Positions 1 to 9,261 are shown, numbered from the stretch's first letter. The stretch: 64,000 bases of DNA from Bdellovibrionales bacterium (GCA_019695175.1 JAIBAM010000001.1:85689-149688), one strand, 5' to 3'. Numbers and translations are program-made. Notes: generated by a model from the letters alone, not told the origin.

Positions 1-472
1 CAAATAAAAAACTTTATTTTCAAATTCTAAAAAACAAAAAATTTTTAGTTCAGCTTCCACAGTTTCATTGTGGCCCAATGGTTCCGCAGAGGGTATAAAG
101 TATGAAAAAAGTTCCCGGTCGTAAAAATATTCGAAAAAAATCCCGCTCTTTCTTCTTTTTGTCATGGAAATCTCAACTGGTAACTGACTTGAGATCGAAG
201 CGTTGGTTTGAGTGTAAAAGAGGAATCTTTTTATAAAAACACGGTATTCACTGATATTCACTTTAGAAAAGATCAAACTATTTAGATAATAAACCCTTTA
301 TGACGGGATCTTATTTTCTTAAGCACGAACACTTATACAGCCTTTTTTAAGAAACCAAAAAATCATCCAACCAAACAAAAATTGATATAATTTTTACTCT
401 GGAATTATCTTTTTTTGTTTTTTTGTTCAATATCCATTAAAGTGGCCTCAAAAATTTTTGGAGTCATCACTA
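1..472. other. AT-rich stretch, no confident gene
   Basis: Left edge of the window up to the first convincing gene. It is very AT-rich with many A and T runs. The only possible coding element is a 44-codon frame listed separately. A TATAAT hexamer lies at 386-391, about 80 bases before the next gene, but no recognisable -35 box sits at the right distance, so I do not call a promoter. No RNA gene or repeat was recognised. Confidence 0.5.
102..236 (+). CDS. possible small basic peptide, 44 aa
   Basis: An ATG-started frame of 44 codons preceded by AGAGGG eight bases upstream, a plausible ribosome binding site. The peptide is rich in Lys and Arg (starts MKKVPGRKNIRKK) with a short hydrophobic patch FFFL in the middle. 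I recognise no family. The composition is what AT-rich DNA can give by chance, so the main support is the ribosome binding site. It could equally be noise. Confidence 0.22.
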   Translation: MKKVPGRKNIRKKSRSFFFLSWKSQLVTDLRSKRWFECKRGIFL

Positions 473-1129
473 ATGAAATATAAGAATCTAAAAAAAGCGT
501 TTACCTTTGTTATAGTTACCTTACTTTCCTTCCCTAAAGTTTCCGATTCAACAATTAATCAACTAAAACCACCCAATGCTGGTTCAATTTCAAGTACCCC
601 TGCAGTTGTAGGAGGAATTCTTGTTCGAGGCGGTGCTGTCTGCCGATTTGGACTAACCCCTAAGAATACTCCTCCATTTGTTCATATCAATCCAGAGACT
701 ACGCCAATGGTTCCCGGTTTACCTGAATGTGGTGTTGATGAGTTAGCACTGGTTGAAAACATTTCAAATCGTGCAACCGCTGGTAATCCTCAAGTCGCAT
801 TACTCGGCGGAGTTTTTTTTGTAGGTGTAGCCTGTGTATTATCTGGCATTTTAGGAGCAGCCTATGGAATAAATTCAGGGTACTTTCAACAACCGGCTAC
901 TCCAAATGGTATTATTGCGGAATTTAAAGAGGATTTTACAAGGGCTTACATGGAATATATTAATAATCCTTTTGTCTATGGCTTAACAGGGTACACATTT
1001 TATAATTTTCTTGAGTACCCCATATTATGGACTCAGGGCCTTGTAGGGATAGCAATTGGTCTCGTTTGTGGTATTGGGGCATCCGAGGCGGCGGAAGCTA
1101 TTGTATTGTACTACTATCCGAAGGATTAA
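473..1129 (+). CDS. hypothetical secreted or membrane protein with two glycine-rich hydrophobic segments
   Basis: The protein is 218 aa from the ATG at 473, chosen because GGAG lies nine bases upstream; an in-frame TTG at 458 lacks such a site. Residues 1-26 look like a signal peptide (Lys-rich start, hydrophobic core, then PKVSDS). A Pro-rich region with cysteines at 57 and 86 follows. Two hydrophobic stretches rich in Gly and Ala lie at about 108-132 and 188-213, the second ending in a Tyr-rich tail. The Gly/Ala spacing resembles glycine-zipper membrane helices. I recognise no family or function. The protein at 3798-4208 has a similar general build but I cannot show homology. Confidence 0.6.
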   Translation: MKYKNLKKAFTFVIVTLLSFPKVSDSTINQLKPPNAGSISSTPAVVGGILVRGGAVCRFGLTPKNTPPFVHINPETTPMVPGLPECGVDELALVENISNRATAGNPQVALLGGVFFVGVACVLSGILGAAYGINSGYFQQPATPNGIIAEFKEDFTRAYMEYINNPFVYGLTGYTFYNFLEYPILWTQGLVGIAIGLVCGIGASEAAEAIVLYYYPKD

Positions 1130-1215
1130 ACTACCAAGCGCTCCATCACCCCCCTCAATACATTGAAACATTGCGGTTTAAAAAAAGTAGGTTGAAATTG
1201 AGGTTTAATTTTTTT

Positions 1216-2064
1216 TCATATTTGAGTTAAGTTTAATCTGTTGATATTGAAAACGAACTTTTTAATCACTTGAGCCACGTTATTTTCAGCTTTTTTTGCG
1301 TTTTCTTTAACCTCTTCATGAGTCACTAACTGGGTTGTAAGTCCCGTTGCCAAATTTGTAATACAACACAAACCAGCTACCAATAACCCCGAGTGCCTTG
1401 CTGCTATATTTTCCGCAACTGTACTCATACCGACAGCATGCCCACCTATCATTTGTAAAAACCTGACTTCAGCAGCTGTTTCATAACTAGGCCCGGCCAC
1501 CCCACAGTAAACTCCTTCAGAAAATCCTAAATTCAACTCAACTAAGATATTTTTTAAAACATCTCTTAATGTTTGTTGATAGGGCTCACTCATATCAGGA
1601 AATCGAGGTCCTAAAAATCCAAGGTTGGGCCCACGCAAAGGATTGGCTCCCACCAGATTGATGTGGTCTTTAATAACCATGAAATCCCCAGGTTTCATAT
1701 TCGGATTTAATCCCCCTGAGGCATTGGTTAAAAGGAGTATTTTGACCCCTAGTTGAGCCATAACTTGAGTTGGATACACAACACGACTTAACTCGTGACC
1801 TTCGTAGTAATGGGTTCTGCCTTGTAATAAATAAACCGGAACCTCATCCAAATATCCACAGACAAGTTGACCTTCATGGCCAGAAACAGTTGTCGGCATG
1901 AAATGAGGGATTTGATTGTACTTTAAAAACTGCGCCCCCACTAATTGATCAGCAAATGAAGATAATCCTGACCCTAATGTGATGGCTATTTTGGGACGCA
2001 ATGAAAACTTCTTGTGTATTAGAGAAATTGTTTCTTCAAAATGAGTTTTTATTAATTCTTCCAT
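1216..2064 (-). CDS. punA: purine nucleoside phosphorylase (trimeric PNP family)
   Basis: Cleaves purine nucleosides such as inosine and guanosine with phosphate to the free base and (deoxy)ribose 1-phosphate, in cytoplasmic purine salvage. The 282-aa length fits the trimeric PNP family. Visible motifs are GSG at 31-33 (phosphate site), HYYEGH at 85-90, NASGG at 114-118, GPSYETAAE at 191-199, GMST at 212-215 and TNLA at 236-239, where the Asn is the base-contacting residue of the family. AAGGTG lies six bases before the ATG. The pyrimidine nucleoside phosphorylase gene lies 97 bases upstream on the same strand, so the two probably form a nucleoside salvage operon. Family assignment is firm; exact substrate preference cannot be read from sequence. 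Confidence 0.93.
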   Translation of the reverse strand: MEELIKTHFEETISLIHKKFSLRPKIAITLGSGLSSFADQLVGAQFLKYNQIPHFMPTTVSGHEGQLVCGYLDEVPVYLLQGRTHYYEGHELSRVVYPTQVMAQLGVKILLLTNASGGLNPNMKPGDFMVIKDHINLVGANPLRGPNLGFLGPRFPDMSEPYQQTLRDVLKNILVELNLGFSEGVYCGVAGPSYETAAEVRFLQMIGGHAVGMSTVAENIAARHSGLLVAGLCCITNLATGLTTQLVTHEEVKENAKKAENNVAQVIKKFVFNINRLNLTQI

Positions 2065-2161
2065 TTAATTCACCTTTATATGCATATGTGCAATGATAAA
2101 TAAAATATAAGAGCTTGTTCTGAGAAGCTCCGGTTATTGGCTGCAAAAGAAACTTGAAGAT

Positions 2162-3460
2162 TTATTCATTGGCTACTCTAAGGGGATTTCCAATCTTGAA
2201 AACGTTATCCAACCTTTTTTTAACTTGAGGGAATAAGTCCGAGCGATTTCCATAAATCTGCATTAAAGGTTGCCCCTTTTGAACCTTCTGCCCTAACTTT
2301 ACTTTCATACAAAACCCCGCAGTAGGATCAATTTTATCTTCAATTTTCTTCCGGCCTGCTCCCAATTCAATTCCAGCAAGTCCAATTTGCTCACAATCCA
2401 TGGTTAAAAGTTGCCCCTCTACTGGGGACAAGTATTCTTCTTTACACTTTGCCTCTGGCAACTGCCATTTAGTAACGGCCCCTTGCGCGTAAGTCATTTC
2501 CATGAACTTTTCCATAACTTTTCCTGATTCCAATAATTTTCGCCCTACTTTTTTTCCTTCTTCCACACTGGGACATATTTTTGAAAGCACCAACATGTTC
2601 CCAGCTAATTCCAAGGTGAGGTCAAGTGTATCCGCATAAAGCTCGACACCATTTTCCACCATTTTAATATTGGACATAATATCCATACATTCTTTGACCT
2701 CAAGGGCATTGCCCACATAGGAACCCAAGGGCTGATTCATATCTGTTAAAAGGGTTACGGTGTTAATTCCATACTTCTGACCTATATATACCAACTGCTG
2801 CGCCAGATCCTGTGCCTTTGCTTTTGTCTTCATAAAGGCACCTGAACCAAACTTAACATCCAGAACTAATCCACCAATACCTTCCGCAATTTTTTTGGAC
2901 ATAATAGAGGCACAAATCAAGGGAATTGAATCCACAGTGGCGGTCACATCGCGCAAAGCATACAACTTTAAATCAGCAGGACATATAGACCTACTTTGAC
3001 CAATAATAGCTGCACCGACTTTGCGAACAATTGATTTAAATTGTTCGAGCTCCATCTGTACTTTGAAGCCAGGAATCGCTTCCAGTTTATCCAATGTTCC
3101 CCCAGTGTGGCCCAATCCTCGACCCGCCATCATGGGGGTATAACCACCAGCCGCAGCTAACAGCGGGGCTAGAATTAAACTTGTTTTATCCCCCACTCCT
3201 CCTGTGGAATGCTTATCCACAGGAGCTGGATCTAAGTCCCCAAAACTTAGGACTTCTCCTGAATGAAGCATACTTTCAGTTATCCACAGGGTTTCATCAG
3301 AACTTAATCCATTGAGGTAAGCCGCCATCAACCAGGCCGCAACTTGATAGTCTGGAATCTTTCCAGTTGCAAATTGACCAATAAAACTTTTTATTTCAAT
3401 TTGTGTATGGGTTTTCCCCTGTCGTTTATTGGCAATAAATTCTGCAGGCAAAAAATCCAT
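2162..3460 (-). CDS. deoA: pyrimidine/thymidine nucleoside phosphorylase
   Basis: Phosphorolyses thymidine, deoxyuridine or uridine to the base and pentose 1-phosphate. The 432 residues match the family length (three domains: helical, phosphate-binding, C-terminal PYNP). Motifs are DKHSTGGVGDK at 82-92, the family signature GRGLGHTGGTLDKLE at 113-127, and R170, S185 and K189/K190, which match the pyrimidine-binding Arg/Ser/Lys set. The start has a GGGGG site eight bases upstream. It precedes punA on the minus strand and is divergent from acyP with only 50 bases between them. Whether the enzyme is thymidine-specific (DeoA) or broad (Pdp) cannot be decided by eye, so the symbol is provisional. 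Confidence 0.93.
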   Translation of the reverse strand: MDFLPAEFIANKRQGKTHTQIEIKSFIGQFATGKIPDYQVAAWLMAAYLNGLSSDETLWITESMLHSGEVLSFGDLDPAPVDKHSTGGVGDKTSLILAPLLAAAGGYTPMMAGRGLGHTGGTLDKLEAIPGFKVQMELEQFKSIVRKVGAAIIGQSRSICPADLKLYALRDVTATVDSIPLICASIMSKKIAEGIGGLVLDVKFGSGAFMKTKAKAQDLAQQLVYIGQKYGINTVTLLTDMNQPLGSYVGNALEVKECMDIMSNIKMVENGVELYADTLDLTLELAGNMLVLSKICPSVEEGKKVGRKLLESGKVMEKFMEMTYAQGAVTKWQLPEAKCKEEYLSPVEGQLLTMDCEQIGLAGIELGAGRKKIEDKIDPTAGFCMKVKLGQKVQKGQPLMQIYGNRSDLFPQVKKRLDNVFKIGNPLRVANE

Positions 3461-3510
3461 TTCATTTTCCCCCTTGGTACTTTTTATTTATTCCAATTAA
3501 GGAGCAAAAG

Positions 3511-3813
3511 TTGCTACAACAAAAACACTATTTGATTTCTGGCAAAGTTCAAGGGGTTGGTTTTCGTATTTTTGTAAAAAGTTGTGCCCAAAAATTCCCT
3601 CTACTTGGGTGGACCCGCAATTTGCTGGATGGTCGTGTTGAAATTTTAGCTCAAGGTAACGAGAGCGATTTATATCAATTCCAAAACCAACTTTTAAAAG
3701 GCTCCCCAAATAGTTTAGTAAGCTTTATTGAGGTAAAATTAGTACAAACAAAGATAAAAATGCTAGGATTTACAATTCTTGAAGATGGAGGAACACCTTG
3801 GGAAGAAAAATAA
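3511..3813 (+). CDS. acyP: acylphosphatase
   Basis: Small cytoplasmic enzyme hydrolysing acyl phosphates. The 100-aa protein has the diagnostic GKVQGVGFR at 11-19, with R19 as the phosphate-binding arginine, and RNLLDGRVE at 36-44, with N37 as the catalytic asparagine. The start is a TTG preceded by AAGGAG six bases upstream; no ATG is available nearby. The last 16 bases overlap the next gene, whose ribosome binding site lies inside acyP, so translation of the two is probably coupled. Confidence 0.92.
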   Translation: MLQQKHYLISGKVQGVGFRIFVKSCAQKFPLLGWTRNLLDGRVEILAQGNESDLYQFQNQLLKGSPNSLVSFIEVKLVQTKIKMLGFTILEDGGTPWEEK

Positions 3814-4208
3814 CCCTAACAATCATTGCCTATTGTTTTCTTATAAGTACAATCCCCTCAAGAGCTTTTGCTGAAGAGCCCTCTGCAGGGCGCCCAGTTT
3901 CTGGACCCAGAAAGCAAATTGCTACTATTATTTTTGCAGGACTCGCAGGAGCCGTATTGGGTTTAAGCACATTAAGTTTTTATTCTCGTCCGCAGGATAA
4001 ACTCCCCAATATCGCTGTTGGTGCTGCTGTAGGTGTCATTATTGGAACGGGCTATACTACCTACCAAACCGCAGTGGAACCGCATCGTCGCTATGCCCAT
4101 CGTCACCATGAAAGTTCCTTAAAAAATTTGCCAAATCTACTGGATGAGCGGGATCGTTTCTCCACACGAGACACACCTATGGAGTTAAGTTACACTTTTA
4201 CTTTTTAA
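3798..4208 (+). CDS. small glycine-rich membrane protein, unknown function
   Basis: The 136-aa protein starts at a TTG with GGAGGA five bases upstream, both inside the end of acyP. Residues 1-25 form a signal peptide (hydrophobic core, then SRAFAEE, a plausible cleavage site). Two Gly/Ala-rich hydrophobic segments follow at about 41-62 and 71-89, giving a glycine-zipper-like hairpin. The C-terminal part is hydrophilic and His/Arg-rich (HRRYAHRHH at about 96-104). I recognise no family. Overlap with acyP suggests co-expression, but a functional link is not implied. Confidence 0.7.
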   Translation: MGRKITLTIIAYCFLISTIPSRAFAEEPSAGRPVSGPRKQIATIIFAGLAGAVLGLSTLSFYSRPQDKLPNIAVGAAVGVIIGTGYTTYQTAVEPHRRYAHRHHESSLKNLPNLLDERDRFSTRDTPMELSYTFTF

Positions 4209-4319
4209 CAGTAAGAGTTCAACCCCAGTCTGAGTCACTTTGATGAACCCCTGAACTTTCATGGACCCATGAGCTCACATTGGACATTTAAAAACTCATG
4301 TTGATTTTCCAAAAATTTA

Positions 4320-5549
4320 ATGCAAGGGTTTCATCATAAAATGAAAATGTTATTGACCGTTCTTACTTTCTTATTTGTTCTTGCTTTGCACTCCTCCATA
4401 GCTCTGATGGAGATTTTTGCATGGTCCATTTGCTTGCTCACTGTTTGTCTTAAACTAGGGCATCCTAATTTTAAAAAATTTAGTCCTTCTGATTTCCCTC
4501 TGTGGATACCATTAATTAGTTTAGCAATTTGGGCAGGCTTTTCTCTGTTAGTAAATCCTAACTTAAAGCCGTTTATGTTCCAGTTTGGATTCTTTAAATG
4601 GATCCTTTTGCTTTGGTCTTTCACCTGGTGTCTCAACTCTGTTTGGTCAGAAAACTTTGAGACTCGCCTCATAAAGGTCTGGATTATTCTTATGATTACC
4701 ACTAGTAGCTATGGTTTTCTTCAATTCCTTACGGGAGTTGATTTAATTGGCCTTCACTCCAAAACGGGGGGATCCATGGGCGATGGAACCTGGAGACCCA
4801 CCGGTTTTTTTTCCATGTCTCTGACCTATGCTTATTGCATCGGAGCTTCCGCTTTTATTTGTACCTTTGCAGCACTGAAACTTAAAAATAAAACTTGGTT
4901 TTATGTTTCTGCTATTTTTGGAGTTTTGGGAGTTTTAGTAGCTGCGTCCCGGGGTGCTTGGATTGGAATTCTTTTAACACTTTTTCTTTATTTCCTCTTT
5001 GCTCAACGACGCCTGATTATTCCATTTTTTATTTTGTCGGGAATTTCTTTTGGTGCTCTTGTGATGAAATCAGAATCTGCCTATCGCAGAATTTCTGAAC
5101 TCTTACATGGTCAACTGGATGAAAGCAGCCAAATTCGGTACCATCTATGGCAAGCTTATACAAAAATGATTGCTGAACATCCCTTCCTAGGGGTTGGCCT
5201 TTTTCAAACGGAACAGTTCTTGCCTGAATACTACAAAAAAATAAATATTCAAGAGTCCTTTGTTTCCCATGCACACAACATTTATCTGCAATGGGCCGCA
5301 GGCGCTGGACTACCAGCACTTATTTTATTTTTGTTCATTGCAGGATATTTTCTCATCAAATCCTTTCAATTGACTAAAACCTCCCCATGGGGTTGGGCCC
5401 TTTTCCTGGCTCAAGTCTATCTTTTGATTGGCGGCTTAACCGAGGCCAATTTTATTGATGCCGAAGTCAACCACATTTGGATTTTCTCTTGGGCTTTGAC
5501 TCAGTTTTTTTCTGTCACTCAGCCACTGGCTCACGCAAAATCTGCTTAG
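4320..5549 (+). CDS. O-antigen polymerase/ligase family membrane protein (Wzy_C type)
   Basis: The protein is 409 aa with about ten to twelve hydrophobic segments and few soluble loops. It carries the features of the O-antigen ligase/Wzy family: a central region with GFFSMSLTYAY and SRGAWIGI, a large periplasmic loop with HPFLGVGLFQT, and the conserved SHAHNIYLQWAAGAGLPA near the end of the domain. Such proteins either polymerise undecaprenyl-linked repeat units or join O-antigen to lipid A core; sequence alone does not separate these. The start is uncertain: ATG at 4320 or ATG at 4341, neither with a strong ribosome binding site. It stands at the left edge of the polysaccharide locus whose flippase is at 11955. 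Confidence 0.85.
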   Translation: MQGFHHKMKMLLTVLTFLFVLALHSSIALMEIFAWSICLLTVCLKLGHPNFKKFSPSDFPLWIPLISLAIWAGFSLLVNPNLKPFMFQFGFFKWILLLWSFTWCLNSVWSENFETRLIKVWIILMITTSSYGFLQFLTGVDLIGLHSKTGGSMGDGTWRPTGFFSMSLTYAYCIGASAFICTFAALKLKNKTWFYVSAIFGVLGVLVAASRGAWIGILLTLFLYFLFAQRRLIIPFFILSGISFGALVMKSESAYRRISELLHGQLDESSQIRYHLWQAYTKMIAEHPFLGVGLFQTEQFLPEYYKKINIQESFVSHAHNIYLQWAAGAGLPALILFLFIAGYFLIKSFQLTKTSPWGWALFLAQVYLLIGGLTEANFIDAEVNHIWIFSWALTQFFSVTQPLAHAKSA

Positions 5550-5990
5550 AAAGTAAGTAAATTTGAGTCTGACTTGAGCTCTCTACCAGAACATTATCAA
5601 AAGAGGGATTCGAGGGTCTTGTACCGACTGTCGTTAGAATTGAGTTTGACCGGTTAATTATTTTATGCACCACCTATAGAGGTGAACGCATCTGGACGAG
5701 AGATTCAAATTCCATTTTTTAAATCATTCGATTTGCGAATAGAAACTCTATATTTAAGAAGCCAGGTTACTTAAAATTTCCTTGCTTAATTAAGTTACTT
5801 TAATACCTTGTCATATTTATGTTATGCTCCTTTCTTGATATAACTCCCGAAAGATTTGTTTTCCAGGGTAATACTGGGGAGCCCAGCTGTTAAACCCTAA
5901 TGACCAAGCGGAACAATCCCGGACTTGAGGCCAAATGAAACAAAAAGAGGTACATGGTTCTTATCTTTCTGAAAAAAAAGAGAATGAATT
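5550..5990. other. gene-free stretch with a possible 19-codon leader frame
   Basis: There are 441 bases between the polymerase-like gene and the next membrane protein. It contains a small imperfect hairpin around ACCTATAGAGGT near 5672 without a T run. A 19-codon frame starts at the ATG at 5935, four bases after GAGG, and its TGA (5992-5994) overlaps the GTG start of the next gene. It could couple translation of that gene. Nothing else was recognised. Confidence 0.4.
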
Positions 5991-7520
5991 GTGATAACGT
6001 ACAAAGTGATAAAGAATCCTCTTTTCTTAGCTACATTTTTCTCAATCTGTTATTTTATGACTCTTGGTATGTACACTCTAAAGCGCGACTTTATTGATAA
6101 GTGTGACGGTTATAATTATATTACTAATGGATATAGTTTATTAAAAAATAAAGAGGAATTTACTTTTGTTTCTATAAATCCCTATAAAAAATTTCAAAAA
6201 GAACAAAAAAACTACACCCCTAACATAAGAGCCTACCCCAGCAAAGCATGGTCAATTTTAAGTTATCTAGTTTCATTAGAGGGAAGTTCAATTTTTCCTA
6301 AACGAGCTTCTTGGATTAGTATTCTTTCAGCCAGCTTTGGTATCTTTTTCTTTTTTTTATTTTGTCATTTCATGACAAATATTGAATTTGCTGTAGTGTC
6401 TACCTTCACACTCATAATGAACAAAATGATGCTTTCTTATTTAGGCAGACCACTTACTGATCCCATTTGTTGGTCATGTATTATGGGGTGCTTGTACTTT
6501 TCTACGAGTGAAAAACTACACCGCCTATGGTTTGCCGCTCTCTTTCTTGGTTTGTCATTCGTGTTTAGGGCACAAAGCTTTTTTATTCTTCCATTTTGGA
6601 TTGCAGCTGGTTACCTACTTTCCAAAAAGTCTAAGGGGAATCAATTGAACTACTTATTAATAATTACCTTTCCTATTATGGTATTTTATTTGTTTCAATT
6701 TTTTTCTAATACTTTGTTGCTACAAGCTCAGGAAATAAATAACACCTCAAAGAACTTTTATTGGAATTGGTTTGTAGATTCAGTATCAAAAATTAGTCTC
6801 AATTCCTATTTAAGAGAGCTATTTCGTATTTTAAATGAAATATATTCTGCAGATTTTATTCTTTTTTCATTTTTAATTTCTTTCTGTATTTTATATAAAA
6901 AAAATATTTCAAATCAACTTAAGTTTTTCTGGATTATTGCAGCTTTTGGATTTATTTTTCCTGTAATATTATACTCTTCATCAGTAGCTTATGATAATCG
7001 CTACTTAATATATTCATATCCAATTTTTATTTTAACATCTCAATTGGTATTAGCTGATTGGATTGGTCCTTTCATTCCCTTAACATTGAAGCTTAGAATT
7101 AAAAACAGTATCATCCCAACGTCTGTATTTTTACTATCTCTGATAGTCGTTATTAAATTGGTGATCTTTGTCGTCAACAAAGAAAGTTGGACTCTTACTG
7201 AACCCAGACTGCCAATTGCAAATCATTTTTTTTACGACGAAGAATTGGTACTCTCAAATAAATCTGCTGCTACGTTGATAACAGGGAGTCGTAAGTTGGC
7301 AATGTTACCATCCTATGAAGAGTTTTATTCGGGTGAAAATTCTCTTGTGAGCACTATCGTTATATTTTTTGACCACATCTGCGATTTTATAAATCCAAAA
7401 GAAGAAATAGGATGGATAAATAAAGATAATTTAATTGATCACAAAGGAAACACTTTTAAGCTTGAAGCCAACTTGAGCTCAAAGGAAATAAAAATATATA
7501 CTCGAAAAAACAGTCATTAG
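5991..7520 (+). CDS. integral membrane glycosyltransferase-like protein (GT-C / GT39-like)
   Basis: The protein is 509 aa with about ten predicted membrane helices and a short C-terminal soluble tail. The N-terminal helix is followed by a periplasmic loop containing DKCDGYNY, resembling the acidic loop of GT-C transferases that use polyprenyl-phosphate sugars. A second conserved-looking patch is YLGRPLTDPICW. I infer that it transfers a sugar to the polysaccharide or lipid A in the periplasm, but the exact reaction is unknown. The start is a GTG at 5991 that overlaps the stop of a 19-codon upstream frame. The gene is noticeably AT-rich, as is usual in O-antigen loci. Confidence 0.65.
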   Translation: MITYKVIKNPLFLATFFSICYFMTLGMYTLKRDFIDKCDGYNYITNGYSLLKNKEEFTFVSINPYKKFQKEQKNYTPNIRAYPSKAWSILSYLVSLEGSSIFPKRASWISILSASFGIFFFFLFCHFMTNIEFAVVSTFTLIMNKMMLSYLGRPLTDPICWSCIMGCLYFSTSEKLHRLWFAALFLGLSFVFRAQSFFILPFWIAAGYLLSKKSKGNQLNYLLIITFPIMVFYLFQFFSNTLLLQAQEINNTSKNFYWNWFVDSVSKISLNSYLRELFRILNEIYSADFILFSFLISFCILYKKNISNQLKFFWIIAAFGFIFPVILYSSSVAYDNRYLIYSYPIFILTSQLVLADWIGPFIPLTLKLRIKNSIIPTSVFLLSLIVVIKLVIFVVNKESWTLTEPRLPIANHFFYDEELVLSNKSAATLITGSRKLAMLPSYEEFYSGENSLVSTIVIFFDHICDFINPKEEIGWINKDNLIDHKGNTFKLEANLSSKEIKIYTRKNSH

Positions 7521-8184
7521 TTCCAATGGCGGAAGGTTAGGCTTTTTTCTTCTCATGGAAAGCACGAATTTTTGCAAACTTTTTGTGGTTACATGATTTG
7601 ATGGGTTGCACAGAAAGTCTTGGATAATTTCGCCCTGGTCGACGCTTTTATTTGACCGCACAGACTCCGCGCAGAATTTGATTTGCCAATTCTTGCGTAC
7701 TTTGATTTGTAATCTAGCGGTCAATAATTGCAAATATATTTCAACTGATAACTTCGGTAGCGTTTTTGAAATTTGCCAACTTATTTTCCAGATTAATTTT
7801 GTCTTCTTCAACTACGGTATCTACCACCATTTCTGTTGTACTTTAGAATTCAAACTTCGAAAATAATTTTGTGATGAGATATAGTATCCATTCCCGTTAC
7901 GGTTAAACGTCATCGAGATTAAAAGTCCTGCGGTGTATTCAAGCGGGAGTGAACGTTTGCGAGTAAAATCTGACAATGACACTCTATAACTGAGAAGTTT
8001 TTGGTTACGATCAGAGATAAATGATGAGAATCAATTGTGTATTGCTGCACCACGGACACGTCATAAATATCCTTTAGTTAGTAGCTCATAAAAGTTCGGC
8101 TGGTTCTGGGCTTTTTTTTAACCAACAAAGTATTTTCTCATTCGAGACTTTCAAGTTAATTCCCTTAACCCGCCGCCATTGTTA
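7521..8184. other. gene-free stretch, possibly degraded sequence
   Basis: There are 664 bases between two converging genes. Short open frames occur on both strands (for example plus strand 7606-7866), but none has a convincing ribosome binding site or matches a family I know. Base composition is a little more even than in the flanking genes, which would fit a decayed gene or mobile-element remnant. No terminal inverted repeats were found by eye. No clear terminator was found either. Confidence 0.4.
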
Positions 8185-9258
8185 TTAGTTCACTATTGGA
8201 GGTGGCAAATTAAAAAGTGCTCTTTCTACAAGCTGTTGAACAATTACTTTAGGGTTTTCATTTTTTATGAGATCCCAATCAATCTGGTAGGTCCATCTGT
8301 AGTAAACTCGCCTAAAGTGTTCACTCAAAAAAGGGATCATATCTTTCATAAATGAGTCTCTAAAAACAACTGCCCTTAAGTCATCACAAGATTCACATTT
8401 TGAAATAACGTCTTCATAAAAACCTCCCCTCAAAACAGTAAAGGTCTTTGCTCTTCGTTGAAAATTAGGTATAAGTTTTTGAAATTTTTCTTTTATTGGC
8501 AGAGGTCCCAGCATGACAGTTAGGTCTAAATGACCCGCCTCCATTTCAGCAATAAAAAAATGAGAAAGTGGAATGGGAATCAATCTTAATCCTTTCATCA
8601 ATTCGATATACCCAAAGTAAGCTCCCATTTCAGTCCAATGAGTATCCGTTTGATGATAAAGCTTATGATCTTTTTTTTCAGCAAGGAGTCGTTTTCTTGG
8701 ATCTATAATACCAATCTCTGCTTCTTGTAAGGCGCTAGCAAGTTGATCCAAACGAGAAATTTTCCCCCTTTTCTTTATCCATTTTGGCAAATATGAATCT
8801 CCATAAATTGTATGTGCATTAGGTGTAACCATAAATAAAAATTGAGCACCTATTTTTTTAGCATTCATAATTTGTAATTCAATATATTTAACCCATAATT
8901 TAACTTCTTCGGAGGTAAAAGGACGATCGTTCTGATAATCTAGCAAATTATTTTCTCCTCGATAAAATAACCAGCCTTCTCTACCTTCCAGAACATTTTC
9001 ATTTGAATAGCCATCGATTTGAACAGTCAACAACTCTTTAAACTTAAGCAATTCAGTTCTAAAACTGAAGTTGTCTTCTAAATATTTATCTAACCTTAAC
9101 AAGTATTTAGACTTAAAAATACTCTTAATAGGGGGTGCTTCAGCGAGCAATCTATTCTCTGTGATGAGTTCATTTTTATGCCCAAATAGCATTGCAACAA
9201 GTGGTGTACTAATTATACAAACAAAGATGAATATAAAAAATAGTTCAGTTTTTTTCAT
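8185..9258 (-). CDS. AlgJ/AlgX-like SGNH O-acetyltransferase component
   Basis: The protein is 357 aa. Residues 1-25 form an uncleaved signal anchor, and the remainder is a periplasmic ALGX/ALGJ-type SGNH domain. Key residues are visible: GREGWLFYRG at 92-101, DTHW at 205-208 (catalytic Asp and His) and RDSF at 300-303, where S302 is the expected nucleophile. The family moves acetyl groups from a membrane acyltransferase to exported polysaccharide, as in alginate O-acetylation. The gene lies three bases downstream of the frameshifted MBOAT gene, its usual partner. Here it most likely O-acetylates the locus polysaccharide rather than alginate, since no alginate genes are present. Confidence 0.82.
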   Translation of the reverse strand: MKKTELFFIFIFVCIISTPLVAMLFGHKNELITENRLLAEAPPIKSIFKSKYLLRLDKYLEDNFSFRTELLKFKELLTVQIDGYSNENVLEGREGWLFYRGENNLLDYQNDRPFTSEEVKLWVKYIELQIMNAKKIGAQFLFMVTPNAHTIYGDSYLPKWIKKRGKISRLDQLASALQEAEIGIIDPRKRLLAEKKDHKLYHQTDTHWTEMGAYFGYIELMKGLRLIPIPLSHFFIAEMEAGHLDLTVMLGPLPIKEKFQKLIPNFQRRAKTFTVLRGGFYEDVISKCESCDDLRAVVFRDSFMKDMIPFLSEHFRRVYYRWTYQIDWDLIKNENPKVIVQQLVERALFNLPPPIVN

Positions 9259-9261
9259 TTT

